DNA of 64,000 bases from the NCBI GenBank assembly GCA_048498555.1, contig JBEHXT010000024.1:1-64000 (forward strand), written 5' to 3'. Below are positions 19,853-29,550 of the stretch, one piece after another. Numbering within the stretch: position 1 is the first letter of the stretch; every line of letters begins with the position of its first letter. Under the pieces are notes generated by a model. It ran no database searches. It worked only from the letters and a program-made list of their open reading frames with translations, and was not told the DNA's origin. Source of the stretch: Danxiaibacter sp048498555 (GTDB lineage Bacteria; Bacteroidota; Bacteroidia; Chitinophagales; Chitinophagaceae). The position numbers and the translations under genes were made by a program.

Positions 19853-20863
19853 ATGGAAGAAAGGATAAAATACCTGTTCCGAAAATATTTAAACAATAGC
19901 TGTTCAAAAGAGGAGTTTGACGAGCTGTTTGGCTATATGCAAACAATGGAGAGCGATAGTGTTATCCGCGAAATACTTCAACAAGAAAACAACAACAACA
20001 ATACAGACGAGGCCTCATCGGCATATGTGGATGAATTTGGCAATCTTTCCGGTTTATTAAAAGACAAAAGCGGTATCAACCGTTTGCCAGTTAGCGTAAA
20101 AAGGAAAAAAAGATCGTTGATACTGACTTATAGCGCTGTGGTTATTGTTGTGACTGGATTAATTTTAGGTGTTACCTATCAGCATAAAGACACGTCGGTT
20201 AGTAAAAATACTCCACTGGTTGCAACACATATAAAAAAGACTACGGAGCGATCAGAATACAAATACCTGTTGCTTCCGGATAGCACACAGGTTTGGCTGA
20301 ACGCAGCCAGCAGCCTGGATTTCCCCGAAACGTTCAATACAAGTAAACGCGAAGTAACCTTACAGGGCGAAGCATATTTTGATGTGAAGCATGCCGATAA
20401 AATCCCTTTTGTTATTTATACAGGAAAAGTAAGCACCGTTGTTATGGGAACTGCTTTTAATATAAAAGCATACCCTGACCTTGAAAGAATTACCGTTTCC
20501 GTGCAACGAGGAAAAGTACAGGTTAGATACAGCAACAAACAGGTGGCGATGCTGACTAAAGGAGAAGAAGTTAGTATTGAAAATGCTACAAGTATTGTTA
20601 AGGAGAAAAAGTTTAAAGAGGATGAACCGATAGCATGGCATGAGGGCAACCTTGTATATGATGATTACACCATCGGGGACATTGTTGCAGACCTTGAAAG
20701 AGTGTACAACGTTACTATCCACATTGAGACTCCTCAACTTAAAAGCCTTCGGGTATCAACCTCTTTTAAGCGGGCCCAGGGAGTTGAAAAAGCGTTACAG
20801 GTGCTTTGCAGGTTAACAGACACAGAATTGAAACAGGAAAAGGGCGCCTACGCCATCAAATAA
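19853..20863 (+). CDS. FecR-family anti-sigma factor
   Basis: About 336 residues from the start at 19853 (MEERIKYLFRKYLNN); an in-frame ATG at 19811 would add 14 unrelated residues. A cytoplasmic N-terminal domain binds the sigma factor. A single transmembrane helix follows (LILTYSAVVIVVTGLILGV). The periplasmic FecR domain has LLPDSTQVWLNAASSLDFP and EAYFDV, then the DUF4974 tail that contacts the STN domain of the partner receptor. It sits between the sigma factor and SusC, the standard order. It keeps the sigma factor inactive until the receptor signals. Confidence 0.93.
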   Translation: MEERIKYLFRKYLNNSCSKEEFDELFGYMQTMESDSVIREILQQENNNNNTDEASSAYVDEFGNLSGLLKDKSGINRLPVSVKRKKRSLILTYSAVVIVVTGLILGVTYQHKDTSVSKNTPLVATHIKKTTERSEYKYLLLPDSTQVWLNAASSLDFPETFNTSKREVTLQGEAYFDVKHADKIPFVIYTGKVSTVVMGTAFNIKAYPDLERITVSVQRGKVQVRYSNKQVAMLTKGEEVSIENATSIVKEKKFKEDEPIAWHEGNLVYDDYTIGDIVADLERVYNVTIHIETPQLKSLRVSTSFKRAQGVEKALQVLCRLTDTELKQEKGAYAIK

Positions 20864-20951
20864 TATTCAAATATGAATGCTGACAATTATAAAGACATAA
20901 GAAAAACTGACTAATAATCAAAACAAATACAAAAGCAATGTCACCTCCCGG

Positions 20952-21002
20952 TTAAAAAAAATGGACCGAACCAGTTGCGACCTGGAACGGCCCTCGTTTA
21001 AA
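20952..21002 (+). promoter_or_regulatory. Structured leader element upstream of first susC, shared with the second susC
   Basis: After an A-rich run, GG(A)CCG (20963-20968) can pair with CGGCC (20988-20992), and inside it CCAG (20971-20974) pairs with CTGG (20982-20985). CTCGTTTAAA (20993-21002) follows. The same order (A run, ATGG, two-part stem, CTCGTT-AAA) occurs ahead of the second susC at 52141-52199. It lies about 40 bp before the susC start, so it would be in the mRNA leader. Function unknown. Confidence 0.45.
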
Positions 21003-21041
21003 GTAAATACTTTTTGAGAATTTTTTAAACTAACCAAAGCT

Positions 21042-24000
21042 ATGAATTTGTATCAAAAAATACATGGCATTGCCGTGCTGTGTATTGAGAACCTTCGATC
21101 CCGTTACAGCAATGCAACCGGATGGAAACTGAAAGTGTTACTCATGAGAATTGTTATCCTTGCTTTTTTTCTAACGCTTAACGGAATGCTTATTGCGGGC
21201 CCTACCACCGGGCAGGACCTTAGCAAGATTAAGATTTCCGTTGATCTTAAAAATGTATCGCTTAAAACAGCTCTTCGCAAAATTGAAACGGCTACACGCC
21301 TGCCATTTTCTTACAAGACCAGCGATGTGGAGTCATTTGAAAACATTAGCCTGGAAGCTGATGACGTAAGCGCAGATAAAGTTCTTAATGAAGTGCTGGT
21401 TAATACCGGCCTGCAGTATGAATTGGTTAACGCAAATGTCATCATCAAAAAGAAGATGGCCAGTTCTGCCAGTTATCAGATGATGCTCTCCTCTCCCACG
21501 CGTTTTGCAAACGGAGGAATCAAAGGAAAGGTAACCAACCAAAATGGCGATCCACTATCCAATGCATCCGTTGTGCTGTTGCAAACAAATATTGCAAAAG
21601 CTGCAGATGCAGATGGCTCATTTTCATTAACGGATGTTAAAGCCGGAACATACCAGTTACAGATTTCTGCAGTAGGCTACCTGCCGGAAAAGAGAGATGT
21701 GACTGTTTCAGACAACACTGTTACGGAAGCGAATTTTCTATTGGCGGAAGATAAAAGTACTATGTCTGAAGTAACGGTAACAGCTTTAGGCATTCGTAAG
21801 GAAAAGAGATCGCTTGGCTATTCTGCGCAGGAAGTTACGGGAGAAGCGATTGCGTCCAGTCATCAGCCGAATATCGTGAATGCATTGCAGGGACAGGCCG
21901 CCGGCTTGCAGATCAATTCAGGCGGTGGCGCTCCGGGGCAGGGTGCCAAGATCATTTTACGAGGTATTAACTCACTTGACCCTAATCGTGATTTTCAACC
22001 GCTTTTTGTGATCGATGGAATTCCGATCGACAATACAACCGATACAAAAGATGGCTCAAGTTTAAACGGAATGGGCAATCGCGCAGCAGATATCAATCCT
22101 GATGATATTGAATCCATCAATATTCTAAAAGGCGGTGCGGCAACAGCATTGTATGGATTACGTGCGGCAACGGGCGCCATTGTTATCACCACCAAATCCG
22201 GCAAAACGGGCAGGTTAAGGGCTAGCTTCACCAGCACATTAAGCCTGGATAACATTAATAAATATCCTGAAACGCAGGGAACCTATACACAGGGATGGTT
22301 TAACGAATATGATTCTACAAGTTTCTGGCCGGCTTACGGGCCCACCGTTAAGGAAGCAAAGGCAGTAGACCCCACCCATCCGGATCAGTTGCACAACAAC
22401 TATAAATATGGATATGAAGGTGGTATGTCTTTCAGAAATAGCTTGAATATTTCAGGCGGCACTGAAAAAGCCATTTTTTCCGGAGCGTTCTCTCAATTCA
22501 GCCAGGATGGTATTATGCCTTTTACCAACTATAAAAATTTCTCGGCCAAAGCAGGTGGTGAATTCAAGTTCTCTGAAAAAGTGCGCATGGGAACGTCGCT
22601 CAATTATATTAACTCTGGCGGACGTCATGGTAATTCAGACCGCTACAATGAGAACCTTACTTATTTCGCACCCAACCATGATATCTGGGATTATATGAAA
22701 CCGGATGGCACGCAGAAAACAATTGTTGGCTCTGATAACTATAATCCAATCTATCTGTTGTGGGCAAAAGATTACGAGGACAATGTAGACAGAGTTATCT
22801 CAAACACACATTTTACTTATTCCCCATTTAAATGGGTGGATATCAACTATCGTTTTGGCGCTGATGTTTACAATGATTCAAGATCGCAAACAACACCTGG
22901 CCCATTGGGCGTGCCTGATGAAATATATGCGCCTGATGACCTTGGCTATGGCACCATCATGGAGTACAAGATCAAGAATACAGTGTTGAACTCAACGCTG
23001 ATGCTCAACTTCAAAAATGATATTGGCAAGCACATTAAGTCATCATTCAAGATTGGCCATGACCTTTATCAAACAAAACGTACATCTGTATACACCGAAG
23101 GCGACACACTTGTGGTACCTACGTTCTACAATCTTAGCAACGCTAAAAGGGTGATTGGCAACAACTATCTTCGCGAATACAGAATTATCGGCGTGTTCGC
23201 AGACTGGACACTGAGCTACGATAACTTTTTGTATTTGACGTTAACCGGAAGAAATGACTGGACATCAACCTTATCAAAAGAAAACAGGTCATTCTTTTAT
23301 CCTTCAGCAAGCTTAAGCTGGGTATTCTCAGAAAATCTGCGCCTGCCAAACTGGTGGTCTTACGCAAAAGCGCGTTTTTCCGCAGCGAAGATTGGTAAAG
23401 ATGCTGTTGCTTATGCAACATCTTCAGGCTACAACATTGGTACCCCACTAACTAATGGAGTACTACCTTTTAGTATTTCTACACAGACAGGAGATGCAAA
23501 TCTTCGACCCGAGTTCACAACTTCTTATGAAGGTGGCGTAGAATTAAAATTCGCCAATAACCGCATAGGATTAGATTTTACATACTACGACAATACAAGT
23601 AAAGATTTGATTATACCTGTGAAAGTGCCGGTGACCAGCGGTTACGATCAGATCTATCTCAACTCTGGCAGCATCCGCAACCAGGGAATTGAAGTGAGTG
23701 TTTCAGCAACTCCGATTCGCAGCAAAAATTTTAGCTGGGATGTTCGCGTGAATTACACCAGGAACAAAAATAAAGTGCTTTCAATTTATCCCGACCTTAC
23801 TGAAATTCCGATGGGTAGCCAGTTTGGCTACCTAAGCTCCACTGTTACGCAGAAGTACATACCGGGATATCCTGTTGGCGCTTTGTTCGGACGCACCTAT
23901 CAACGCTACTTCGGAAACGATACAGAAGATCCGATGAGGCTTGATAAAGGCCGTCCCATTGTCATAGGAAGCAATGGTTTCCCCGTTTTAAATCCAGCAT

Positions 24001-24584
24001 CTAAACAGCAATACATTGCTAACTCGCAACCAAAATGGATCGGTAGTTTAGGCAGCACATTACGCTACAAAAATTTCTCACTGGGCTTTTTATTTGATGC
24101 ACAACAAGGCTTGTGGCGTTATAACCAGCTCGCCAATTTTATGGGTTCTTTTGCCTTACAAAAAGGTTCTGAAAACCGTAACGATGTTGTTGTTTTCCCA
24201 GGCGTTACCGCCGATGGAAAAGCCAATACAAAATCAGTTTGGCTGGGCCAGGGCACAGGGCCTGATGGAGTGGACTACGGTAACGGCTACTACCGGAACG
24301 TATACAGAGGCGCCTCCGAAACATTTATTGAAGATGCGTCCTGGATCCGCTTACGGTCACTCAGCCTTGGCTACACGCTGCCTCCGCAATTTATTCAGCG
24401 CACAAGGTTTATTAACGGAGCCACCTTTACTGTGTCTGGTAATAACCTGTGGTTAAAGACCAAGTTTACCGGCTTTGATCCGGAATCAAGCTCTACAAGT
24501 TCGGGAGACGTGTCTGATGGATTTGCAGGTTTTACGTATCCTGCCGTACGCAGTTTTATTTTCTCTTTAAACCTCACATTCTAA
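21042..24584 (+). CDS. SusC/RagA-family TonB-dependent outer-membrane transporter with STN signalling domain
   Basis: An 1180-residue outer-membrane protein. A signal region (about 28-57) is followed by an STN domain (63-137, ISVDLKNVSLKTALRKIE), which marks receptors that signal to a FecR/sigma pair, here encoded just upstream. A carboxypeptidase-regulatory-like beta-sandwich follows (about 152-235), then the plug (245-360, with LQGQAAGLQINSGGG and VFVIDGIPID-like segments) and the 22-stranded barrel, ending in FSLNLTF. It imports oligomeric ligands bound by the SusD partner 11 bp downstream, using TonB energy. The downstream peptidases and amidase suggest peptides or wall fragments rather than glycans. 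Confidence 0.95.
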   Translation: MNLYQKIHGIAVLCIENLRSRYSNATGWKLKVLLMRIVILAFFLTLNGMLIAGPTTGQDLSKIKISVDLKNVSLKTALRKIETATRLPFSYKTSDVESFENISLEADDVSADKVLNEVLVNTGLQYELVNANVIIKKKMASSASYQMMLSSPTRFANGGIKGKVTNQNGDPLSNASVVLLQTNIAKAADADGSFSLTDVKAGTYQLQISAVGYLPEKRDVTVSDNTVTEANFLLAEDKSTMSEVTVTALGIRKEKRSLGYSAQEVTGEAIASSHQPNIVNALQGQAAGLQINSGGGAPGQGAKIILRGINSLDPNRDFQPLFVIDGIPIDNTTDTKDGSSLNGMGNRAADINPDDIESINILKGGAATALYGLRAATGAIVITTKSGKTGRLRASFTSTLSLDNINKYPETQGTYTQGWFNEYDSTSFWPAYGPTVKEAKAVDPTHPDQLHNNYKYGYEGGMSFRNSLNISGGTEKAIFSGAFSQFSQDGIMPFTNYKNFSAKAGGEFKFSEKVRMGTSLNYINSGGRHGNSDRYNENLTYFAPNHDIWDYMKPDGTQKTIVGSDNYNPIYLLWAKDYEDNVDRVISNTHFTYSPFKWVDINYRFGADVYNDSRSQTTPGPLGVPDEIYAPDDLGYGTIMEYKIKNTVLNSTLMLNFKNDIGKHIKSSFKIGHDLYQTKRTSVYTEGDTLVVPTFYNLSNAKRVIGNNYLREYRIIGVFADWTLSYDNFLYLTLTGRNDWTSTLSKENRSFFYPSASLSWVFSENLRLPNWWSYAKARFSAAKIGKDAVAYATSSGYNIGTPLTNGVLPFSISTQTGDANLRPEFTTSYEGGVELKFANNRIGLDFTYYDNTSKDLIIPVKVPVTSGYDQIYLNSGSIRNQGIEVSVSATPIRSKNFSWDVRVNYTRNKNKVLSIYPDLTEIPMGSQFGYLSSTVTQKYIPGYPVGALFGRTYQRYFGNDTEDPMRLDKGRPIVIGSNGFPVLNPASKQQYIANSQPKWIGSLGSTLRYKNFSLGFLFDAQQGLWRYNQLANFMGSFALQKGSENRNDVVVFPGVTADGKANTKSVWLGQGTGPDGVDYGNGYYRNVYRGASETFIEDASWIRLRSLSLGYTLPPQFIQRTRFINGATFTVSGNNLWLKTKFTGFDPESSSTSSGDVSDGFAGFTYPAVRSFIFSLNLTF

Positions 24585-24595
24585 AACCTGTAATC

Positions 24596-26005
24596 ATGAA
24601 AAAAAGTCTCATCATATGTTTAGCTGCGGGGCTGCTATTATTTACAGGCGGATGCAGCAAGTATCTTGACAAACTGGACAACCCCAACCTGGTTACAGAT
24701 CCCCCGTTGAATGGTTTGCTGGCAGAAGCAACTTTTCAATCAGCCATGGATGTGTACCGCATGGGCGACATTACCTCTTATTACACACAATATCTTGCAT
24801 CTAACTCAAAAGGCAGCGATGCTGACATTTATAATGAAGTTGATTATTCAGGTACCTGGACCAACTTCTACAATACCATGATGAACATTCAGCAAATGAT
24901 CACGCTTGCCGAAAAGCAGGGCGCCTCAAAACATCTAGGTGTTGGAAAAATCCTGATGTCGCTTAACCTTAACATGCTTGTCAATTCCTTTGGAGATGTA
25001 CCATACAGCGAAGCGTTAAAAGGGCAGGAATTGCTTGTGCCTAAGTTTGACGACCAGGCTACATTGCTCGCTACCTGTATGCAACTGATTGACGATGGTA
25101 TTGCTGCATTAAAGCAAACCGGCGCCACGCTTGACCTGAATGCATCCAGCGATGTGATACATGGTGGTGGTGTGGATGCATGGATTAAAACGGGCTATGC
25201 ATTAAAAGCTAGGTTTTTGAATCAATGGTCCAAAACCAGCGATTACAAACCTGCTGATATTCTTACAGCGCTGGGCACATCCTACACTTCAAATAGTGAT
25301 GATGCTTCATTGACTGCTTTTGATGGAAGAAGCCCATGGAACCAGGTGGCTTACGACAACTCAGTGTTGGATCTTGATGGCTGGATGAGCTCACAGTTTA
25401 TTGATGCAACCAACGGCAAAACCTATGGCCTGTTTGACCCCCGCCTTCCTAAGATTGCTACGCTTACAAAATTCGGTGACTACAGGGGAACGCCTAACGG
25501 CGCAGGTAGAATTGGAACAGGTACAGACAATGAAGAATCTTATCTGTCGCTTGATGGATTCTATTCAAAAAGCGCGGCACCGTTACTGGTGATCACTTTT
25601 GCTGAAATCAAATTCATTGAAGCAGAAGTTGCATTCAGGACGAATGATAAAACAAGAGCTTACAATGCTTACCTCGCAGGCATTGCAGCGCACATGGATA
25701 AACTGGGTGTTAGCGCTGCTGACAAAAGCACTTATATAAGCAATCCTGCAGTAAGTGTTGGGGCGGCAAACCTTACGCTTGACCTTATTTTTAAGGAAAA
25801 GTATGTTGCCATGGTGCTCAATCCTGAAGCATGGGTAGATGCCCGCAGATATGATTATAAGTATAAAGACTTCGGCTTACCAGTTGGCGCGGTAATGAAC
25901 ACATTCATCAGGCGTGTTGCTTATCCCACTGTTGAAACAAGCCGTAACGGCGCGAATGTTCCGGTTATTAAAAGCCTTGATGAAAGATTAATCTGGGATA
26001 AATAG
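24596..26005 (+). CDS. SusD/RagB-like surface lipoprotein (SusD-like_2 type)
   Basis: A 469-residue lipoprotein: lipobox LLLFTGGC with Cys20 as the acylated residue, followed by SKYLDKLDNPN. TPR-like helices form the body, and the YTQYLASNSKG and PWNQVAYDNSV segments fit the SusD-like_2 group. It caps the SusC barrel and presents the ligand. The partner transporter ends 11 bp upstream, so the two are translationally close. SusD-like_2 members are frequently found with peptidases and are less tied to glycan utilisation than classic SusD, in line with the genes that follow. Confidence 0.93.
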   Translation: MKKSLIICLAAGLLLFTGGCSKYLDKLDNPNLVTDPPLNGLLAEATFQSAMDVYRMGDITSYYTQYLASNSKGSDADIYNEVDYSGTWTNFYNTMMNIQQMITLAEKQGASKHLGVGKILMSLNLNMLVNSFGDVPYSEALKGQELLVPKFDDQATLLATCMQLIDDGIAALKQTGATLDLNASSDVIHGGGVDAWIKTGYALKARFLNQWSKTSDYKPADILTALGTSYTSNSDDASLTAFDGRSPWNQVAYDNSVLDLDGWMSSQFIDATNGKTYGLFDPRLPKIATLTKFGDYRGTPNGAGRIGTGTDNEESYLSLDGFYSKSAAPLLVITFAEIKFIEAEVAFRTNDKTRAYNAYLAGIAAHMDKLGVSAADKSTYISNPAVSVGAANLTLDLIFKEKYVAMVLNPEAWVDARRYDYKYKDFGLPVGAVMNTFIRRVAYPTVETSRNGANVPVIKSLDERLIWDK

Positions 26006-26044
26006 TTTTGAACCAAAAAAGGTTTTTTTGATTTGAAGCATATC

Positions 26045-26333
26045 AGGCATCTATGAAATCATAAGGATTGTAACGAGTATATAATAGTATTAGTAAAAGC
26101 ACTTATAATTTCTTAGATGCCTTTTTTAAAAAACGAACCATACACGGTATTATAATACATATTGAACCATATAAGGCATATAAGAAAATATAAGGATCTT
26201 AGCGAGATATGACAGTATGCACTTACAACCTTGTATATGTCTTTTTTAAAAAAAGCGAACTATACACGGTATAAGAATATATAAAAGGCCTCTGCACAAA
26301 ATCTTATATTCCCTTATATGCCTTATATGGTTC
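26045..26333. repeat. Tandem and inverted non-coding repeat downstream of susD
   Basis: Two degenerate copies of an approximately 115 bp unit start at 26045 and 26173; both share AGGCAT, ATAAGGAT, a T run and a TACACGGTAT end. The first copy has its own arms (26045-26065 and about 26103-26125), with T6 after the right arm, so it could act as a terminator. The second copy starts inside a 21 bp perfect inverted repeat: 26164-26184 against 26313-26333, extended to about 31 bp with two mismatches. The right arm ends 20 bp before the chosen start of the S9 peptidase. It fills the whole 348 bp gap. Confidence 0.65.
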
Positions 26334-26353
26334 AAAAAAATTCTTATATAGTT

Positions 26354-28447
26354 ATGAAAAATTGTTTTTTGCTTATTTTATTTTCACTCGTTTTTCATGA
26401 CTGTATACAAGCACAACAATTCACACTGGAGGCAGCACTTGGCTATCCTTTTCCGAATGAGATGACAACATCCGAAAAGGGATCTTCAATCGCAATGGCT
26501 GTTAATGAAAAAGGAAAGCGAAACATATATGTGGCTAGCGGCCCAGGCTTTGAGCTACGCAAGCTTACAGATTACAATGAAGATGATGGCCAGGAAATTA
26601 CCAGTATCAAAATATCTCCGGACAATAAATGGGTAGTTTATGTAAGAGGCGGAGACCATGGTGCGTTTGATGAAACCATTCCGCGAAACCCTGCGTCGCT
26701 GCCAACTGCTCCCAGAATCCAGCTATACAGCATCCCCTTTGCAGGGGGTAAGCCAACGTTATTATCTGATGGTGATTTTCCATCAATCTCACCACAAAAC
26801 GATAAAGTAGTTTTTATAAAGAACGGGCAAGCCTGGAGTTCTCCCTTAGATGGCTCTCAGCCCGCAAAAATATTGTTTTACGCTAAAGGCGAAACAAACT
26901 CGCTCCAATGGTCGCCGGATGGCAAACAGCTTGCATTTGTTTCCTCGCGAACTGACCATTCGTTTATCGGCATATTTACAGATAGCCTGTCCCCTATTCA
27001 ATGGATTGGCGCTTCCATAGCCAAAGATCAATCGCCCAGGTGGTCGCCGGACGGAAAAAAAATCGTATTTATCAGAAGAGCTGCAAGTGGCGGCGCTATA
27101 GATTCAATCACTGTTGACAAGCATATGCCATGGGCGATATGTGTTGCAGAAATTGCATCAGGCAAAGCACAGCAAATCTGGAAAGCGCCTGAAACGTTAA
27201 GAGGTTCTGTGCCTGAAACGCAAGGCAGGTTCAACCTGAATTGGGCCGCGAATGACCGCATCATCTTTGTCTCCTATATGGACGGATGGCCACATATTTA
27301 TTCCATCGCAGCTGCAGGAGGACAACCTTTGTTACTAACAGACGGCGCATTTGCGATAGAACACGTAAAACTGAGCCCAGATAAAAAATGGGTGCTTTTT
27401 AGTACAAACACAGGGCCTGATAAATTCGATTATGACCGAAGGCATGTTGCACGTGTTCCTGTTGATAAGCCCTCAATGGAAATTCTCACACCCGGCACTG
27501 GCATAGAAACTTTCCCGATGCTTACAGGAGATGGTACTACACTTGTTTTAATAAGTGCAACAGCACAACAGCCACCGCTTCCTGCAATTATGAAATTTGA
27601 AGCAGGCAGGCCCACATCAATAGGCCGGCCACTGTTACCCAAAGATTATCCCTCAGACAAAATGGTAACGCCGGTACCGGTTCAATTCACAGCATCGGAC
27701 GGGAAACCAGTATACGGACAATTGTATGTGCCTAAACAAGGCGCGGTAAAAAAGCCAGCTGTCCTATTTATACACGGTGGGCCTGAAAGACAAATGTTGC
27801 TGGGGTGGCATTATGGTGATTATTATGCAAACACGTATGCCTTAAATCAATACCTTGTGTCGCAGGGTTTTATTGTACTAACCGTAAATTATCGCCTCGG
27901 CATTGGTTATGGTTATGAATTTCAAAACCCGGGCAATACATGGAACAACGGAGCTTCAGAATACCTGGACATTAAAGCTGCGGGCGAATGGTTATCACAA
28001 CAGCCACAGGTTGATGCAAAAAGAATTGGCGTGTATGGTGGTTCCTACGGGGGATTTTTAACAGCAATGGCTTTAGCAAAAGACTCAAAAATATTTGCTG
28101 CCGGCGTAGATATTCATGGTGAACATAACCTGATGGTGTTTGCCCCGGATTATTCAAACGTGCAGCAGGCGCCAGACGCCGAATTGTCGCGAAAGCTGAG
28201 CTGGCAATCATCGCCCGTATCTTCATTAGATACATGGACTTCTCCTGTTTTGTTGATTCATGGTGATGATGACGGCAATGTACCATTTCATCAGACCATC
28301 GATTTAGCAAAACGTTTTATGGAAAAGAAGTTTCCTTTTGAAAGCCTTATCATCCCGGATGAAACACATCATTGGATGAAGCATTCCAATGCATTAAAAG
28401 TTGATGGAGCCGTTGCCGATTTTCTCAAACAAAAACTAACGCCCTAA
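26354..28447 (+). CDS. S9-family (prolyl oligopeptidase/DPP-like) serine peptidase, exported
   Basis: A 697-residue protein from the start at 26354 (MKNCFLLILFSLVF), which gives a clean signal peptide ending near IQAQQ. The in-frame ATG at 26318 lies inside an inverted repeat and would spoil the signal. The N-terminal two-thirds is a beta-propeller with TolB-like WSPDGK repeats. The C-terminal alpha/beta-hydrolase has nucleophile Ser564 in GGSYGG, Asp638 in HGDDDGN and His672/673 in DETHHW. Such periplasmic enzymes cleave dipeptides or short oligopeptides. Placed after susC/susD, it probably processes imported peptides. Its stop overlaps the amidase start by one base. Confidence 0.93.
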   Translation: MKNCFLLILFSLVFHDCIQAQQFTLEAALGYPFPNEMTTSEKGSSIAMAVNEKGKRNIYVASGPGFELRKLTDYNEDDGQEITSIKISPDNKWVVYVRGGDHGAFDETIPRNPASLPTAPRIQLYSIPFAGGKPTLLSDGDFPSISPQNDKVVFIKNGQAWSSPLDGSQPAKILFYAKGETNSLQWSPDGKQLAFVSSRTDHSFIGIFTDSLSPIQWIGASIAKDQSPRWSPDGKKIVFIRRAASGGAIDSITVDKHMPWAICVAEIASGKAQQIWKAPETLRGSVPETQGRFNLNWAANDRIIFVSYMDGWPHIYSIAAAGGQPLLLTDGAFAIEHVKLSPDKKWVLFSTNTGPDKFDYDRRHVARVPVDKPSMEILTPGTGIETFPMLTGDGTTLVLISATAQQPPLPAIMKFEAGRPTSIGRPLLPKDYPSDKMVTPVPVQFTASDGKPVYGQLYVPKQGAVKKPAVLFIHGGPERQMLLGWHYGDYYANTYALNQYLVSQGFIVLTVNYRLGIGYGYEFQNPGNTWNNGASEYLDIKAAGEWLSQQPQVDAKRIGVYGGSYGGFLTAMALAKDSKIFAAGVDIHGEHNLMVFAPDYSNVQQAPDAELSRKLSWQSSPVSSLDTWTSPVLLIHGDDDGNVPFHQTIDLAKRFMEKKFPFESLIIPDETHHWMKHSNALKVDGAVADFLKQKLTP

Positions 28448-29439
28448 TGAGGCCGATTTCTTTTATTATAATATTTCTGCTGGCTTTTTTCAATAGTTTA
28501 ATGGCGGCCGACACAACGGTTCTTCGCGGAAAAATCATTTGTGTGGATGCAGGCCATGGAGGCACGGCGCTCACTGATCATTACAGGCAAGGCCCAACGG
28601 GTGAAAGAGAAGAATGGATCAACCTTCGGGTGGCCGAATTGCTGCTACAAAAACTGCAACAGCAAGGCGCGACTGTTATCATGACAAGAATTGCTGATGA
28701 TACAATTGCTCTTGAAAGGCGTGCACAAATTGCGTTAGAAAATCGCGCTGATATTTTTATTTCCATACATCACAATGCAACTGCTGATTCTTCTGTCAAT
28801 TTTCCCATTGTATTTTTTCATGGCACTGTTTCGGAAAATAAGGCAAGTGTTGTTCTTGGAAAAAGCCTGATCACAGCATTGCAAAAAAAACTGTACAACA
28901 AGCCTGTACAAGCGATGGTTGTTTCAGATTATACCATCTTTCCATCCAAAGGGGCCAATGTATTACGTAACACTTACGGAATACCAGGTATCATTGGCGA
29001 GGCATCTTTTTTTACCAATCCGCGGGAAGAAAATTTGTTGAAGCAGGAAACGCACAATCAACATGAAGCATCCGCTTATGTGGATGCGCTTGTGAGCTAC
29101 TTCAATCAACCTAAGGAAGAAATCCTACCCATGCAAATCATGCAGCAACTTCCTCCCTTTACGGTGTTTGAAGAATCCAGCAGGATGAATGTAGACGCTC
29201 GCAAATGGCTCAACGATTATCACACTGCGGTAAAACTATCTAAATCAAAAAACAGCAAAAAAATAAAACAGGCATACCTGCTATTTAAAAGGTCCGCAAG
29301 TTCTTTTCCAGATTCTTATGTAGCCGGAGAATGCCACCGCAACATTTCCATACTCGCGGCGAAGCTCGGAAACAAGCTTGAAGCGGAACAGGAAAAATTG
29401 CGCTGGAAGGAATGTTATGTCAATTTAGGTACAAAGTAG
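28447..29439 (+). CDS. N-acetylmuramoyl-L-alanine amidase (Amidase_3)
   Basis: A 330-residue exported zinc amidase. A signal peptide (1-20) precedes the catalytic domain: VDAGHGG with His37, a Glu at 54-56 in GEREEWINLRVA, ISIHHNA with the second zinc His, and a catalytic Glu in GEASFFTN. It cleaves the bond between MurNAc and L-Ala in peptidoglycan or muropeptides. The C-terminal 90 residues are a helical TPR-like extension of unknown role. The ATG overlaps the stop of the S9 peptidase (TAATG), showing translational coupling. Its presence points to wall-fragment processing in this locus. Confidence 0.92.
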   Translation: MRPISFIIIFLLAFFNSLMAADTTVLRGKIICVDAGHGGTALTDHYRQGPTGEREEWINLRVAELLLQKLQQQGATVIMTRIADDTIALERRAQIALENRADIFISIHHNATADSSVNFPIVFFHGTVSENKASVVLGKSLITALQKKLYNKPVQAMVVSDYTIFPSKGANVLRNTYGIPGIIGEASFFTNPREENLLKQETHNQHEASAYVDALVSYFNQPKEEILPMQIMQQLPPFTVFEESSRMNVDARKWLNDYHTAVKLSKSKNSKKIKQAYLLFKRSASSFPDSYVAGECHRNISILAAKLGNKLEAEQEKLRWKECYVNLGTK

Positions 29440-29550
29440 AATGTACGAGGCACATGGCACTTAGCTGTACCCAACTTTCTAAACACTACCTTAAACATTC
29501 GGATTAATATAAAAATGAAACGAAGTGATCACCTCTTATAAACAGCCTTC

